NCBI RefSeq assembly: GCF_900188205.1
Contig: NZ_FZOH01000007.1
Coordinates: 180,709-244,708 of the forward strand
Direction of reading: 5' to 3'
DNA from: Geodermatophilus saharensis
Lineage (GTDB): Bacteria > Actinomycetota > Actinomycetes > Mycobacteriales > Geodermatophilaceae
Length of the DNA: 64,000 nt
The notes below the pieces were generated by a model that saw nothing but the letters and a program-made list of their open reading frames with translations, was not told the DNA's origin and did not search any database. The position numbers and the translations under genes were made by a program. Below, one piece after another: positions 1 to 8,906 of this stretch. Positions within the stretch are counted from its first letter, which is position 1, and every line of letters begins with the position of its first letter.

Positions 1-922
<922 letters not shown>

Positions 923-961
923 CTACGGCCCGCGCTCCGGTGCCTCACCGTTCCGACCTGA

Positions 962-988
962 TTGGCACTCGGCACTGTCGAGTGCCAA
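962..988 (-). promoter_or_regulatory. CIRCE operator 1 (HrcA site) upstream of groEL
   Basis: Perfect inverted repeat TTGGCACTC-N9-GAGTGCCAA. It has the classic CIRCE architecture (9-base arms, 9-base spacer) and differs from the consensus arm TTAGCACTC at one position. It lies 121 bases upstream of the groEL start codon, where HrcA would block transcription. Confidence 0.93.
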
Positions 989-996
989 TCCGAAGT

Positions 997-1023
997 CTGG
1001 CACTCGCCCCTGCCGAGTGCAAG
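997..1023 (-). promoter_or_regulatory. CIRCE-like operator 2 upstream of groEL
   Basis: CTGGCACTC-N9-GAGTGCAAG. It keeps the central GCACTC/GAGTGC arms and the exact 9-base spacer, with mismatched outer bases. It starts eight bases beyond the first CIRCE, so the two sites are about three helical turns apart centre to centre and could bind HrcA cooperatively (inference). Confidence 0.75.
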
Positions 1024-1077
1024 AACGGGGGGTGGGGCGGGGCTGTTCCCGCCCTGGCCCTCCCCGGGAACGGCGAC

Positions 1078-1107
1078 GGCCCGGCCCCCCGCTCGGGGGA
1101 CCGGGCC
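1078..1107 (-). terminator. Hairpin 3' of the cold-shock gene
   Basis: GC-rich stem with outer arms GGCCCGG/CCGGGCC, an inner C-run/G-run and loop GCTC. It lies 20-50 bases past the csp stop. There is no T-tract, as is common in high-GC actinobacteria, so termination is inferred from position and stem strength. Confidence 0.5.
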
Positions 1108-1127
1108 GCGGCTCGGTGCTCGGGAGC

Positions 1128-1328
1128 TCAGGCGACGCGCACGCCGTCGGCCTGTGGGCCCTTCTCGCCCTGGACGACCTCGAAGGTGACCCGCTGGCCC
1201 TCGTCGAGGCTCTTGTACCCGTCCATCTGGATGGCGGAGTAGTGGACGAAGACGTCCTGCCCGCCGTCGACGGCGATGAAGCCGAAGCCCTTCTCGGCGT
1301 TGAACCACTTCACGGTGCCCTGTGCCAC
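1128..1328 (-). CDS. Cold-shock protein, CspA family
   Basis: 66-residue single cold-shock (S1-like) domain that binds single-stranded RNA/DNA and acts as an RNA chaperone. RNP1 is visible as KGFGFI and RNP2 as VFVHYS, and the protein opens [13 protein letters not shown] as in family members. The start is the GTG at 1326-1328; the reading frame stays open upstream, but that part has no homology to the family. It lies between groEL and the threonine-synthase-like gene on the same strand. A roughly 100-base leader precedes it (separate entry). Confidence 0.96.
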   Translation of the reverse strand: MAQGTVKWFNAEKGFGFIAVDGGQDVFVHYSAIQMDGYKSLDEGQRVTFEVVQGEKGPQADGVRVA

Positions 1329-1437
1329 GTGTGCTCCCACGTTCGTGCGTGCGGACGACCCCCGTGATCCGGGGGCCGGGGTACAGCTCACCCGCCCGTG
1401 GACACGTGCGTGGAACTGACGACCGCGCGAGACGGTA
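1329..1437 (-). promoter_or_regulatory. Promoter and structured leader of the cold-shock gene
   Basis: A TACCGT -10 hexamer lies at 1432-1437 (minus strand). Transcription from it would give a leader of about 100 bases before the GTG. The leader holds a hairpin at about 1360-1377 (CCCCC/GGGGG arms). Long structured leaders are typical of cold-shock mRNAs; a regulatory role here is inference. No convincing -35 was found. Confidence 0.4.
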
Positions 1438-1539
1438 CAACAGCGAGGTCGTCGCGGGGAGATCCTGCACACACGACCCGGCCACGATCCGGCGACGGGG
1501 TGACACCCGACCGGATCGGCTTCCCGGGGACGGTACGCG

Positions 1540-2817
1540 TCAGCCGACGAGGCCCGCCGCCCGGGCCGACCGCAGCGACGGGTCGATCCGGTGGGTGGGG
1601 CCGACGACCGGCGTGAGCGGGTCGAGGGTCTTGAGGCCCTCGCCGGTGTTGAGGACGACGGTCTCCTGCGCCGGGTCCAGCCGCCCGTCCTCGACCAACT
1701 GCCGCAGGACGGCGACGGTGACGCCGCCGGCGGTCTCGGCGAAGACGCCCGTGGTGCGGGCGAGGTCCCGGATGCCCTGGACGATCTGCTCGTCGCCGAC
1801 CCGGCCGACGGCGCCGCCGGTGCGGCGGATCGCGTCGAGCGCGTACGGGCCGTCGGCGGGGTTGCCGATGTTGAGCGACTTGGCGATCCCGGTGGACTTG
1901 ACCGGCTTCACGACGTCCCAGCCGTTGTCGAACGCGGTGGCGATCGGGTCGCAGCCGGCCGACTGGGCGCCGAAGACCCGCCACGGGGTGTCCTCGGCGA
2001 TCCCGGCGGCCACCAGCTCGCGGAAGGCCTTGTCCACCTTGGTCAGCAGCGAGCCCGAGGCCATCGGGATGACGACCTGGGCCGGGATCCGCCAGCCGAG
2101 CTGCTCGGCGATCTCGTAGCCCATCGTCTTGGAGCCCTCGGCGTAGTAGGGCCGCACGTTCTGGTTGACGAAGGCGGTGTCCTCGAACTCGTCGGTCTCG
2201 GCGAGCTCGCTGGTCAGCCGGTTGACGTCGTCGTAGGAGCCGTCGACGGCGACCAGCGTCTGGCCGTAGACGGCCGACTGCACGACCTTGCCCGGCTCGA
2301 GGTCGGCGGGGATGAAGACGTAGGAGGGCAGGCCGGCGCGGGCGGCGTGCGCGGCCACGGAGTTGGCCAGGTTGCCGGTGGAGGCGGCCGCGATCTTCGC
2401 GTACCCCAGGCCCCTGGCCGCGGTCGCGGCGAGACTGACGACGCGGTCCTTGAACGAGTGGGTGGGGTTGGCCGAGTCGTCCTTCACCCACAGGCCGCCC
2501 GTGATGCCGAGCTCCGCGGCGAGCCGGTCGGCGCGCACCAGCGGGGTGAGCCCGGGGTCGAGCGAGACGCGGTCGGCGGGGTCCTGGCCCACGGGGAGCA
2601 GGCCGGCGTAGCGCCAGATGTTCTGCGGGCCGGCCTCGATCTGCTCGCGGGTGACCGCGCGCATGCGCTCGGGGTCGTAGTCGACCTCCAACGGGCCGAA
2701 GCACTGCGCGCAGGCGTGCTCGGCGACCAGGCCGAAGGTGGCGCCGCAGTTGCGACAGACCAGTCCGCGCGCGGGACTCGCGGGGACCTCGGTGGGGGGC
2801 GGGGCGGTCAGGGTCAT
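1540..2817 (-). CDS. thrC: Threonine synthase-family PLP enzyme under SAM riboswitch control (thrC, or MetM-type homocysteine synthase)
   Basis: 425-residue fold-type II PLP enzyme acting on O-phosphohomoserine. An N-terminal zinc-ribbon-like segment (CRNC near residue 22, CAQC near 36) precedes the PLP domain. The Schiff-base lysine sits in NPTHSFKDR (about residue 137), and the ASTGN phosphate/substrate loop follows. By family it would make threonine. However, it is preceded by a SAM-I riboswitch, which normally controls methionine genes. In Streptomyces a threonine-synthase homologue (MetM) converts O-phosphohomoserine to homocysteine with a sulfur-carrier protein, and I recall such a gene beside a cold-shock gene and groEL2, as here. 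No ThiS/MoaD-like carrier gene is visible next to it. The fold is certain; the substrate outcome is open. The start is the ATG at 2815-2817, with AGGAGG ten bases upstream. Confidence 0.9.
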   Translation of the reverse strand: MTLTAPPPTEVPASPARGLVCRNCGATFGLVAEHACAQCFGPLEVDYDPERMRAVTREQIEAGPQNIWRYAGLLPVGQDPADRVSLDPGLTPLVRADRLAAELGITGGLWVKDDSANPTHSFKDRVVSLAATAARGLGYAKIAAASTGNLANSVAAHAARAGLPSYVFIPADLEPGKVVQSAVYGQTLVAVDGSYDDVNRLTSELAETDEFEDTAFVNQNVRPYYAEGSKTMGYEIAEQLGWRIPAQVVIPMASGSLLTKVDKAFRELVAAGIAEDTPWRVFGAQSAGCDPIATAFDNGWDVVKPVKSTGIAKSLNIGNPADGPYALDAIRRTGGAVGRVGDEQIVQGIRDLARTTGVFAETAGGVTVAVLRQLVEDGRLDPAQETVVLNTGEGLKTLDPLTPVVGPTHRIDPSLRSARAAGLVG

Positions 2818-2831
2818 GCGACGACTACCTC

Positions 2832-2954
2832 CTCATCTTCCCCGCGACGGGCCGTCGAGCCGCGCGGGACGGAATTGGCACCTTCCGCGCGCAGGTCGCG
2901 TGCGGCGGTTGCCGGGGCTTCACCGGGCCGTGTCCCTCTGCCCCTCTGGATGAG
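2832..2954 (-). promoter_or_regulatory. SAM-I (S-box) riboswitch upstream of the threonine-synthase-like gene
   Basis: On the minus strand the region opens with CTCATC, which pairs with GATGAG at its end (P1). Between them are the S-box signatures in order: AGAGGGGCAGAGGGAC, then GGCCC, then GAAGCCCCGGCAACC, then AAGGTGCCAATTCC. These match the conserved core of SAM-I aptamers. P1 ends 14 bases before the ATG, and its last two bases are part of the Shine-Dalgarno AGGAGG (2828-2833). There is no room for a terminator, so SAM binding probably represses translation (inference). Confidence 0.9.
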
Positions 2955-3079
2955 TGGAACGCGGCCGACTCTACCCACCCGGGAGCCCCGGCCCGGCCGG
3001 CGGCACGGCCGGTCCGGCTCTCGACACGCCCCGGGTCCCCGGCGCACCATGCGGGCCCCACCGACCCGCGAGGAGGGCC

Positions 3080-4009
3080 GTGCACCCCGGTCGCGGACAC
3101 CGCCGCCCCTGGCCCGGGCTGGCCGCCGCGCTCGCCCTGGCCGTGACCGGCTGCGGGAGCGGTGACGGGGACACCGGGCCGGCCGCGACGGCACCTCCTC
3201 CCTCCCCGCCGGCGAGCAGCTCCGCCGCTCCGGCGCCCGGGCTCGCCGCCGTGGCCGGTGACCCCCGCGCCGGACTGCGGGGGAGGCTGCTGCAGTACCG
3301 GCGCGACGTCCCGGCCCGGCGCCTGCAGGTGGAGCTCGTCGCCGGCAACGCCGGCCTCGTCGTGGAGGCGCTCGACCTGGTCGCCCCGGGTGTACCGACG
3401 GCACCGGCGGACCCGCGGGGCGCCGAGCTGCGCCCGGGCGCCGGGCTGGCGCTGCCCGTGGTGGCCGCGGCGAGCGACTGCGCGACCACACCCGGCGCGC
3501 CGCACGCGGTGGTGCGGCTGCGCGACGCCACCGGGGCGCAGCGGGAGGTCGACGTCCCCCTCGACGACGGCGGCCTCGTCGCCCGGCTGCACGAGGCCGA
3601 CTGCGCGGAGCAGGAGTTCGCGCGGCAGGTCCGCATCGAGGCGACCGGCGTCCGGGAGGTCGACGGCGCCGAGGGTCCGGCACTGGACCTGACCGTGCGG
3701 TTGACCCGGCTCGCCGGCAGCGACCCGCTGCGGGTGACCGGGGTCGGCTCGAACACCGTGTACGCGGTGGACGCCACCGGCCCGCTGCCCACGCTGGACG
3801 ACGAGCCCGCCGTCGAGGTGGTGCTGCGGATGCGGCCCTCGCGGTGCGACGTCCACGCCCTCGGGGAGAGCTACCGCACCGGGCTGGTCGGGCTCGTGGT
3901 CGCCCTCGCCGACGCCGAGCCGCGCCCGGTGGTGGTGACGCCCGGCCCGGAGGTCCGGCGCCGGCTGGAGGCGTTCGCGGTGGAGACCTGCCGGGCCGGT
4001 ACGGACTGA
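3080..4009 (+). CDS. Putative lipoprotein, family not recognised
   Basis: 309 residues from the GTG at 3080, which has AGGAGG just upstream. An N-terminal arginine-rich stretch and hydrophobic segment end in a lipobox (LAVTGC, Cys near residue 24), followed by a low-complexity Ser/Pro/Ala linker. It is therefore predicted to be an outer-face lipoprotein. The remainder is beta-rich and contains four cysteines that could pair as disulfides. It is followed 26 bases later by a HAD phosphatase on the same strand, possibly cotranscribed. No function is assigned. Confidence 0.8.
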   Translation: MHPGRGHRRPWPGLAAALALAVTGCGSGDGDTGPAATAPPPSPPASSSAAPAPGLAAVAGDPRAGLRGRLLQYRRDVPARRLQVELVAGNAGLVVEALDLVAPGVPTAPADPRGAELRPGAGLALPVVAAASDCATTPGAPHAVVRLRDATGAQREVDVPLDDGGLVARLHEADCAEQEFARQVRIEATGVREVDGAEGPALDLTVRLTRLAGSDPLRVTGVGSNTVYAVDATGPLPTLDDEPAVEVVLRMRPSRCDVHALGESYRTGLVGLVVALADAEPRPVVVTPGPEVRRRLEAFAVETCRAGTD

Positions 4010-4035
4010 CGACGACGGCAGGTGAGGATGGGCGG

Positions 4036-4857
4036 GTGGCAGCGCGCATCGTCTACACCGACCTCGACGGCACGATGGTCGGCCCGCGGGGGTCGTTCTG
4101 GCACGGCGCCGACGGCTCCCCCACCGCCGAGCCCGCGGCCGCGCTGCTGGAGCTGCACACCGCCGGCGTCGAGCTGGTCATCGTCAGCGGGCGCACCGCC
4201 GACCAGGTCACCGAGGCCGGCCGGATCTTCGCCGCCGAGGGCGCCATCGCCGAGCTGGGCTCGCTGGTCACCTGGCGGGGCGGCCGCGAGCGGCACCAGC
4301 TCACCGGCGAGCTGCCCGCCGAGTACGCCGGCCGCACGCCGATGGACGTGATGGCCGAGCTCGGCGTCGTCGAGGCGCTGTGTGCCGCACACCCCGGCCG
4401 GCTGGAGTGGCACGCGCCCTGGCACGCCACGCACGAGGGTGACGCGCTGCTGCGCGGCTACGTCGACCCGGCCGCCGTCGACGCGTGGCTCGCCGAGCGC
4501 GGCCTGGGCTGGCTGACCCTCCACGACAACGGCGCCATCCCGGCCTCGGCGCGGCTCCGGCTGGCACCCGAGGGGCAGCTGGCGCGGGTCTACCACCTCA
4601 TGCCGCGCGGCATCTCCAAGGGCGCGGCCATCGCCTGGGACCTGCGGCGGCGCGGCCTCGACCCCGCCGACGCGGTGGCCGTCGGGGACAGCGTGAGCGA
4701 CCTGGACATGGCCGGCGCCGTCGGCCGGCTGTGGATCACCGCCAACGGGGCCGAGGTCGACGGCATGGCGGGGCTCATGGCCGCCGTCCCGAACGTGTCG
4801 GTGACCGACGGCGCGATGGGCGTCGGCTGGGCCCAGGCGGTGAGAGCGAGTTTGTGA
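4036..4857 (+). CDS. HAD-superfamily (Cof-type) phosphatase
   Basis: 273 residues. HAD motif I is DLDGT (first Asp near residue 9), motif II is the serine of VIVSGRT, a lysine lies in GISKG, and motif IV is GDSVSDLDMAG. The cap between motifs II and III fits the C2B type found in sugar-phosphate phosphatases, including mannosyl-3-phosphoglycerate and trehalose-phosphate phosphatases. The substrate cannot be told from sequence. The GTG at 4036 is chosen because the conserved core begins immediately after it. The longer upstream frame overlaps the lipoprotein gene. Confidence 0.88.
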   Translation: MAARIVYTDLDGTMVGPRGSFWHGADGSPTAEPAAALLELHTAGVELVIVSGRTADQVTEAGRIFAAEGAIAELGSLVTWRGGRERHQLTGELPAEYAGRTPMDVMAELGVVEALCAAHPGRLEWHAPWHATHEGDALLRGYVDPAAVDAWLAERGLGWLTLHDNGAIPASARLRLAPEGQLARVYHLMPRGISKGAAIAWDLRRRGLDPADAVAVGDSVSDLDMAGAVGRLWITANGAEVDGMAGLMAAVPNVSVTDGAMGVGWAQAVRASL

Positions 4858-4861
4858 CACC

Positions 4862-4879
4862 GCGGTCCTACCGGACCGC
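4862..4879 (+). terminator. Short hairpin after the HAD phosphatase gene
   Basis: GCGGTCC/GGACCGC arms with loop TACC, four bases past the stop and in the convergent gap with the ABC permease gene. There is no T-tract. Confidence 0.4.
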
Positions 4880-4989
4880 ACCGCGGCCAGGTGCCGTCCC
4901 CCTGCCGCGTGGAGCCGCTGCGCGCGGACCTGGCGAGGACCCTCCGGGCCCGTCCCCGCGTCCCGCCCCCGCAGGGCGGCTCACCTCGG

Positions 4990-5862
4990 TCAGCTGGTGA
5001 CGTCGCGGCGGGCGAAGTGGCGGAAGCCGAGTGCGGTGAACACCGCGACGTAGACCAGCGACTGCACCACCCCGCGGAAGAGGTCCGAGGAGTCGACCGG
5101 CGTCTGCAGCAGGTCGGTCCAGGCGAAGGACTCGGCGGTGGGGAACCAGTCGCGGATCGCCCCGAGCTGCTCGACCTGGTCGAGGATCGAGAAGACGATC
5201 GTGGTGAACACCGCGCCGCCGACGGCGGCCAGCGGCGCGTCGGTGACCGTGGACAGCCAGAACGCCAGCGAGCCGACGACGAGCAGGTGCACCGACAGGT
5301 AGCCGAGCATCCCCGCCAGCCGCAGCAGCCCCTCGCCCTGCGGCAGGCTCACGCCGATCGGCGTGCGGATGTCGCCGAAGCCGAACGCGATGCCGCCGGC
5401 CACCACCGCGACCAGGGCGAGGGTGAGCAGGGCGGCCACCGCCAGCACCAGCGCGGCCAGCCACTTCTGCCGGAGCAGCCGCATCCGCGGCACCGGGGTG
5501 GCGAGCGTGTAGCGCAGCGACCCCCACTGGGCCTCGCTCGCGACGGTGTCGCCGAAGAACAGCGCGTAGACGACCACGAGGAAGAAGCCGGTGGTCGCGA
5601 ACAGCACGAACAGCGTGAAGTTCAGCCCGCTGGAGGTGGCGACGTCGACCAGGTTGATCCGGCTGTTCTCCTGCGCGTCCTCGCTCGCGCCCAGCTGCAG
5701 CGCGGCGATGAGCACCAGCGGCAGGGCCACCATGAGCGCGAACACGCCCAGGGTGCGCCGCCGCCTGAACTGCCGGCGCAGCTCCACCGGCAGCCGCAGC
5801 GTGCGCTCGGGGCGGTAGCCGGCGACGGCGCCGGTGGGCTGGACGTGCTCGGTCGCGGTCAC
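4990..5862 (-). CDS. ABC-2 type transporter permease
   Basis: 290-residue integral membrane protein with about six hydrophobic segments, the first at about residues 40-57 after a cytoplasmic stretch (VELRRQFRRRRTLG). A DTVASEAQWGSLRYTLATP-like segment is typical of ABC-2 permeases. Its GTG start overlaps the TGA of the upstream hydrolase-ATPase gene by four bases, so the two are translationally coupled and almost certainly form one exporter. The substrate is unknown. Confidence 0.9.
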   Translation of the reverse strand: MTATEHVQPTGAVAGYRPERTLRLPVELRRQFRRRRTLGVFALMVALPLVLIAALQLGASEDAQENSRINLVDVATSSGLNFTLFVLFATTGFFLVVVYALFFGDTVASEAQWGSLRYTLATPVPRMRLLRQKWLAALVLAVAALLTLALVAVVAGGIAFGFGDIRTPIGVSLPQGEGLLRLAGMLGYLSVHLLVVGSLAFWLSTVTDAPLAAVGGAVFTTIVFSILDQVEQLGAIRDWFPTAESFAWTDLLQTPVDSSDLFRGVVQSLVYVAVFTALGFRHFARRDVTS

Positions 5863-8800
5863 GACTCCCCCACGAGTGCCAGGAACGCGTCCTCCAGGCG
5901 GCGGCGCGGCGTGAACTGGTCGACGGCGACGTCGGCGGCCACCAGCGCCTGCAGCGCGGCCGCGCGGGAGGTCTGCGGCCCCAGGTCGGCGACCAGGCCG
6001 TCGTCGGTGCGCTCGACGGCGACGCCGGGCAGCCCGGCCAGGACGGCGGCCGCGCGGTCGGCGTCGGCCGGGTCGGCGAGGCCTATGAGCACCGCGCCCC
6101 CGGCGCCGACGATCTCCTCCACCGTGCCCTGCGCGATCTTCTGCCCCTTGGCCATGACGACGACGTGGGTGCAGGTCTGCTCGATCTCGCTGAGCAGGTG
6201 GCTGGAGACGATCACCGTGCGGCCGGTGGCGGCGTAGGAGCGCAGCACCTCCCGCATGGCGTGGATCTGCGGCGGGTCCAGGCCGTTGGTGGGCTCGTCG
6301 AGGACCAGCAGGTCGGGCAGGCCGAGCATCGCCTGGGCGATCGCGACCCGCTGCCGCATGCCCTGGCTGTAGCGGCGGACCGGGCGGTCGATGGCGGCGC
6401 CGAGGCCGGCGACCTCGATCGCCTCGTCCATGTGCGCGTCCTCGACCGGCCGGCCGGTGGCCGCCCAGTACAGGGTCAGGTTGTCGCGGCCCGACAGGTG
6501 CGGCATGAGGCCGGTGCCCTCGACGAAGGAGCCCAGCCGCGACAGCACCGGGGCACCGGGTCCGGCGGCGTGGCCGAAGACGCTGATCCGTCCCTGCGTC
6601 GGGCGGATCAGGCCCATGAGCATCCGCAGCGACGTCGTCTTGCCCGCGCCGTTGGGCCCGAGCAGGCCGAGCACCTGGCCGCGGCGGACCTCGAAGGACA
6701 GGTCGCGGACGGCCACGAAGCCGTCCTTGTAGGCCTTGGTCACGCCCTCGAAGCGCAGCGGCACGTCCTCGCCGTCGGGCTCGACGGCCGAGGTGACCCG
6801 GCGGCGCCGGCGCCCCCACAGCACCGCGGCCGCCCAGCCGAGCAGCCCGAGGACGACGACGGCGCCGAGCAGCCACCACCAGCGCGAGGTGCCGCCGTCG
6901 GCCTGCGCCTCCCCCGCCACGGAGGGGACGGCGAGCGCGCTGCCGCCGTCGCCGGCCAGGGACACCGAGTAGACGCCCGCGTCGGCCGGCAGCGCGAAGG
7001 CCTGGTCGGTGGAGGAGACGACGACGCGCATCGTGTGGCCGGCCTCGAACCGGTGCACGATCCCCGGCAGCGTGACGGCGACCTCGGTGGGCGCGGCGGG
7101 GTCGGCCGACAGGCCGGTCAGCGACAGGGGGGCGACCAGCCCGCCGGGCAGCGTCTGCGCGCCGTCGGGGCCGACGTCGTAGAGCTTGGCGAACAGGGTC
7201 GCGGTGCCGGTGGGCGAGGCGACGGCGAGCTCGACGGTGGGCGCGCCGACGACCTCGACGGCCCCGTCGAGCGGCTCGGTGGCGAAGGCGGCGAACTGGC
7301 CGGGGATCTCGACGGCGGCGCCGCCCAGCGCCGAGGCCAGCGCCCCGAGGCCGGGGACGGTGGTGATCGCCGCGGGCGTGCCGCCGGCCGGCGTGACCAC
7401 CGGCTGCAGCGGGCCGTCGAGGGCGAGCTCGGTGCGCGCGGTGGGCTCGGTCCCCTCCAGACCGGGGTAGGCGTCGGCGACGACGCTCTGCGTGCCGCCC
7501 TGGACGCTGCCGAGGGTGCTGCCCAGGCCGCTGGGCACGGGGAACTCGAAACCGGTGCCGGGGTCCTCGCCGCGGGCGGGGTCGTCCGCGTCGCGCAGGT
7601 GCCAGGAGAACCAGCCGGCGACGAGGTCGCGCAGCTCGGCGGTCTCCCGCTCGGAGGCCGGGGAGTCGTGGCCGCCGGCGTACCAGACGACCTTCACCGG
7701 GGTGCCGGTGGCGGCGATGCCGCGGGCGTTGGCGTCGGACTGGCCGAGGCCGAACAGGGAGTCCTCGGTGCCCTGGACCAGCAGGGTCGGCGCGGTGATG
7801 CGGTCGAGCACGGCCGCCGGGCTGCTGCGGTCGAGCACCGCGGCGACCTCGGGGGTGAGCGTGCCGGTGGCCGCGGCCGCCTGGTAGGCGGCGCAGATGT
7901 CGGCGCGGAACCGGCCGCAGGTCAGCGCCTGCTCCACCGCGGCGGGGTCGACCGTCGAGAGGTCGACCGGCAGGTCCTCCGGCGAGGGGACGGAGGCGGG
8001 CGCGGCGGCCGCGCCGTCGCCGGTGGCGGCGGTGCCGCCCCCGCCGTCCTCGCCGTCCTCGGCCCCGGCGGCGCCGTCCCCGCCGCCGAGGGCGTCGAGC
8101 AGCCCGCCGCCGGGGACCGAGCCGACGCCGAAGAACAGCCCGGCCCACAGCCGCTTGTAGACGCCGGTGTCGGCGGCCTGCGGGGTGGCGGCGGGTGTGG
8201 CGGCGTCGGCGGTGCCGCTCTGGGAGGGGAACAGCGCGGCGGTCAGCGAGTTCCAGGTGATCTGCGGCGCGATGGCGTCGACCCGGTCGTCGTAGGCCGC
8301 GCCGAGCAGCGACAGCGCCCCGCCGTAGCTGGCCCCGGCGACGCCGACCCGCGGGTCGCCGTCGCCGTCGAGGAGGACGTCGTCGCGCCCGGCGAGCAGG
8401 TCGAGCAGGGTGGAGAGGTCGGCGACCTCGTAGCGGGGGTCGTCGAGGCCGATCTGGCCGGTGCTCGCGCCGAACCCGCGCGCGGAGTAGGTCAGGACGA
8501 CGAAGCCGCGACCGGCGAGGTCGCGGGCGTCGTCGGCCACCGACTGCTTGCTGCCGCCGAAGCCGTGCGCGAGGACGACCGCCGGGGCGGGGTCGTCCGC
8601 GGTGGCCGACCCGGGCAGGTACAGCGTGGTGTCGAGCTCGACGGCGTCGGCACCGGAGCCGGAGGGGACCCGGGCGTCCTCGGTGCGCACCTCCTCCGCC
8701 GCGACGGCGGTCGCCGGCGCCCACGCGAGCAGGCTGCCGGTGACCAGCAGGGCGAGGAGGGCGCCGAGCGTCGTGCGGGCGCCGGGGCGCGGGCGAGGAC

Positions 8801-8906
8801 GCACGGGCCCGCGGACGGGACGCACGAAGCGGCCAACGGACGGTCCCGCGCCGGTGTTCCGGCGCCGTCCGGCCGGGGTGCCGCGGGGTCCGGTCAGGGC
8901 CGCCAC
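5859..8906 (-). CDS. Fusion: extracellular alpha/beta (Xaa-Pro peptidase-like) hydrolase + ABC ATPase
   Basis: 1015 residues in one frame. A signal/anchor segment (about 45-70) is followed by an alpha/beta hydrolase of the CocE/X-Pro dipeptidyl-peptidase type. Its likely nucleophile is Ser193 in GASYGG, with Asp382 in GTEDS and His413 in GGHDS. A beta-rich C-terminal domain (about 545-655) comes next, then a transmembrane helix (about 676-698) and a basic RRRRR stop-transfer. A cytosolic ABC ATPase follows: Walker A GPNGAGKTT (about 750), signature YSQGMRQR, Walker B LLVLDEPTNGLDPP, H-loop SSHLL. Topology thus places the hydrolase outside and the ATPase inside. It is coupled to the ABC-2 permease. 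The GTG at 8904-8906 overlaps the upstream gene by 13 bases; a GTG near codon 28 is an alternative start. Confidence 0.92.
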   Translation of the reverse strand: MAALTGPRGTPAGRRRNTGAGPSVGRFVRPVRGPVRPRPRPGARTTLGALLALLVTGSLLAWAPATAVAAEEVRTEDARVPSGSGADAVELDTTLYLPGSATADDPAPAVVLAHGFGGSKQSVADDARDLAGRGFVVLTYSARGFGASTGQIGLDDPRYEVADLSTLLDLLAGRDDVLLDGDGDPRVGVAGASYGGALSLLGAAYDDRVDAIAPQITWNSLTAALFPSQSGTADAATPAATPQAADTGVYKRLWAGLFFGVGSVPGGGLLDALGGGDGAAGAEDGEDGGGGTAATGDGAAAAPASVPSPEDLPVDLSTVDPAAVEQALTCGRFRADICAAYQAAAATGTLTPEVAAVLDRSSPAAVLDRITAPTLLVQGTEDSLFGLGQSDANARGIAATGTPVKVVWYAGGHDSPASERETAELRDLVAGWFSWHLRDADDPARGEDPGTGFEFPVPSGLGSTLGSVQGGTQSVVADAYPGLEGTEPTARTELALDGPLQPVVTPAGGTPAAITTVPGLGALASALGGAAVEIPGQFAAFATEPLDGAVEVVGAPTVELAVASPTGTATLFAKLYDVGPDGAQTLPGGLVAPLSLTGLSADPAAPTEVAVTLPGIVHRFEAGHTMRVVVSSTDQAFALPADAGVYSVSLAGDGGSALAVPSVAGEAQADGGTSRWWWLLGAVVVLGLLGWAAAVLWGRRRRRVTSAVEPDGEDVPLRFEGVTKAYKDGFVAVRDLSFEVRRGQVLGLLGPNGAGKTTSLRMLMGLIRPTQGRISVFGHAAGPGAPVLSRLGSFVEGTGLMPHLSGRDNLTLYWAATGRPVEDAHMDEAIEVAGLGAAIDRPVRRYSQGMRQRVAIAQAMLGLPDLLVLDEPTNGLDPPQIHAMREVLRSYAATGRTVIVSSHLLSEIEQTCTHVVVMAKGQKIAQGTVEEIVGAGGAVLIGLADPADADRAAAVLAGLPGVAVERTDDGLVADLGPQTSRAAALQALVAADVAVDQFTPRRRLEDAFLALVGES

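Noticed and set aside
1329-1539. Small sulfur-carrier (MetO/ThiS-like) gene next to the threonine-synthase homologue
   Set aside because: The gap is too short, and neither strand shows a ubiquitin-like sequence ending in Gly-Gly.
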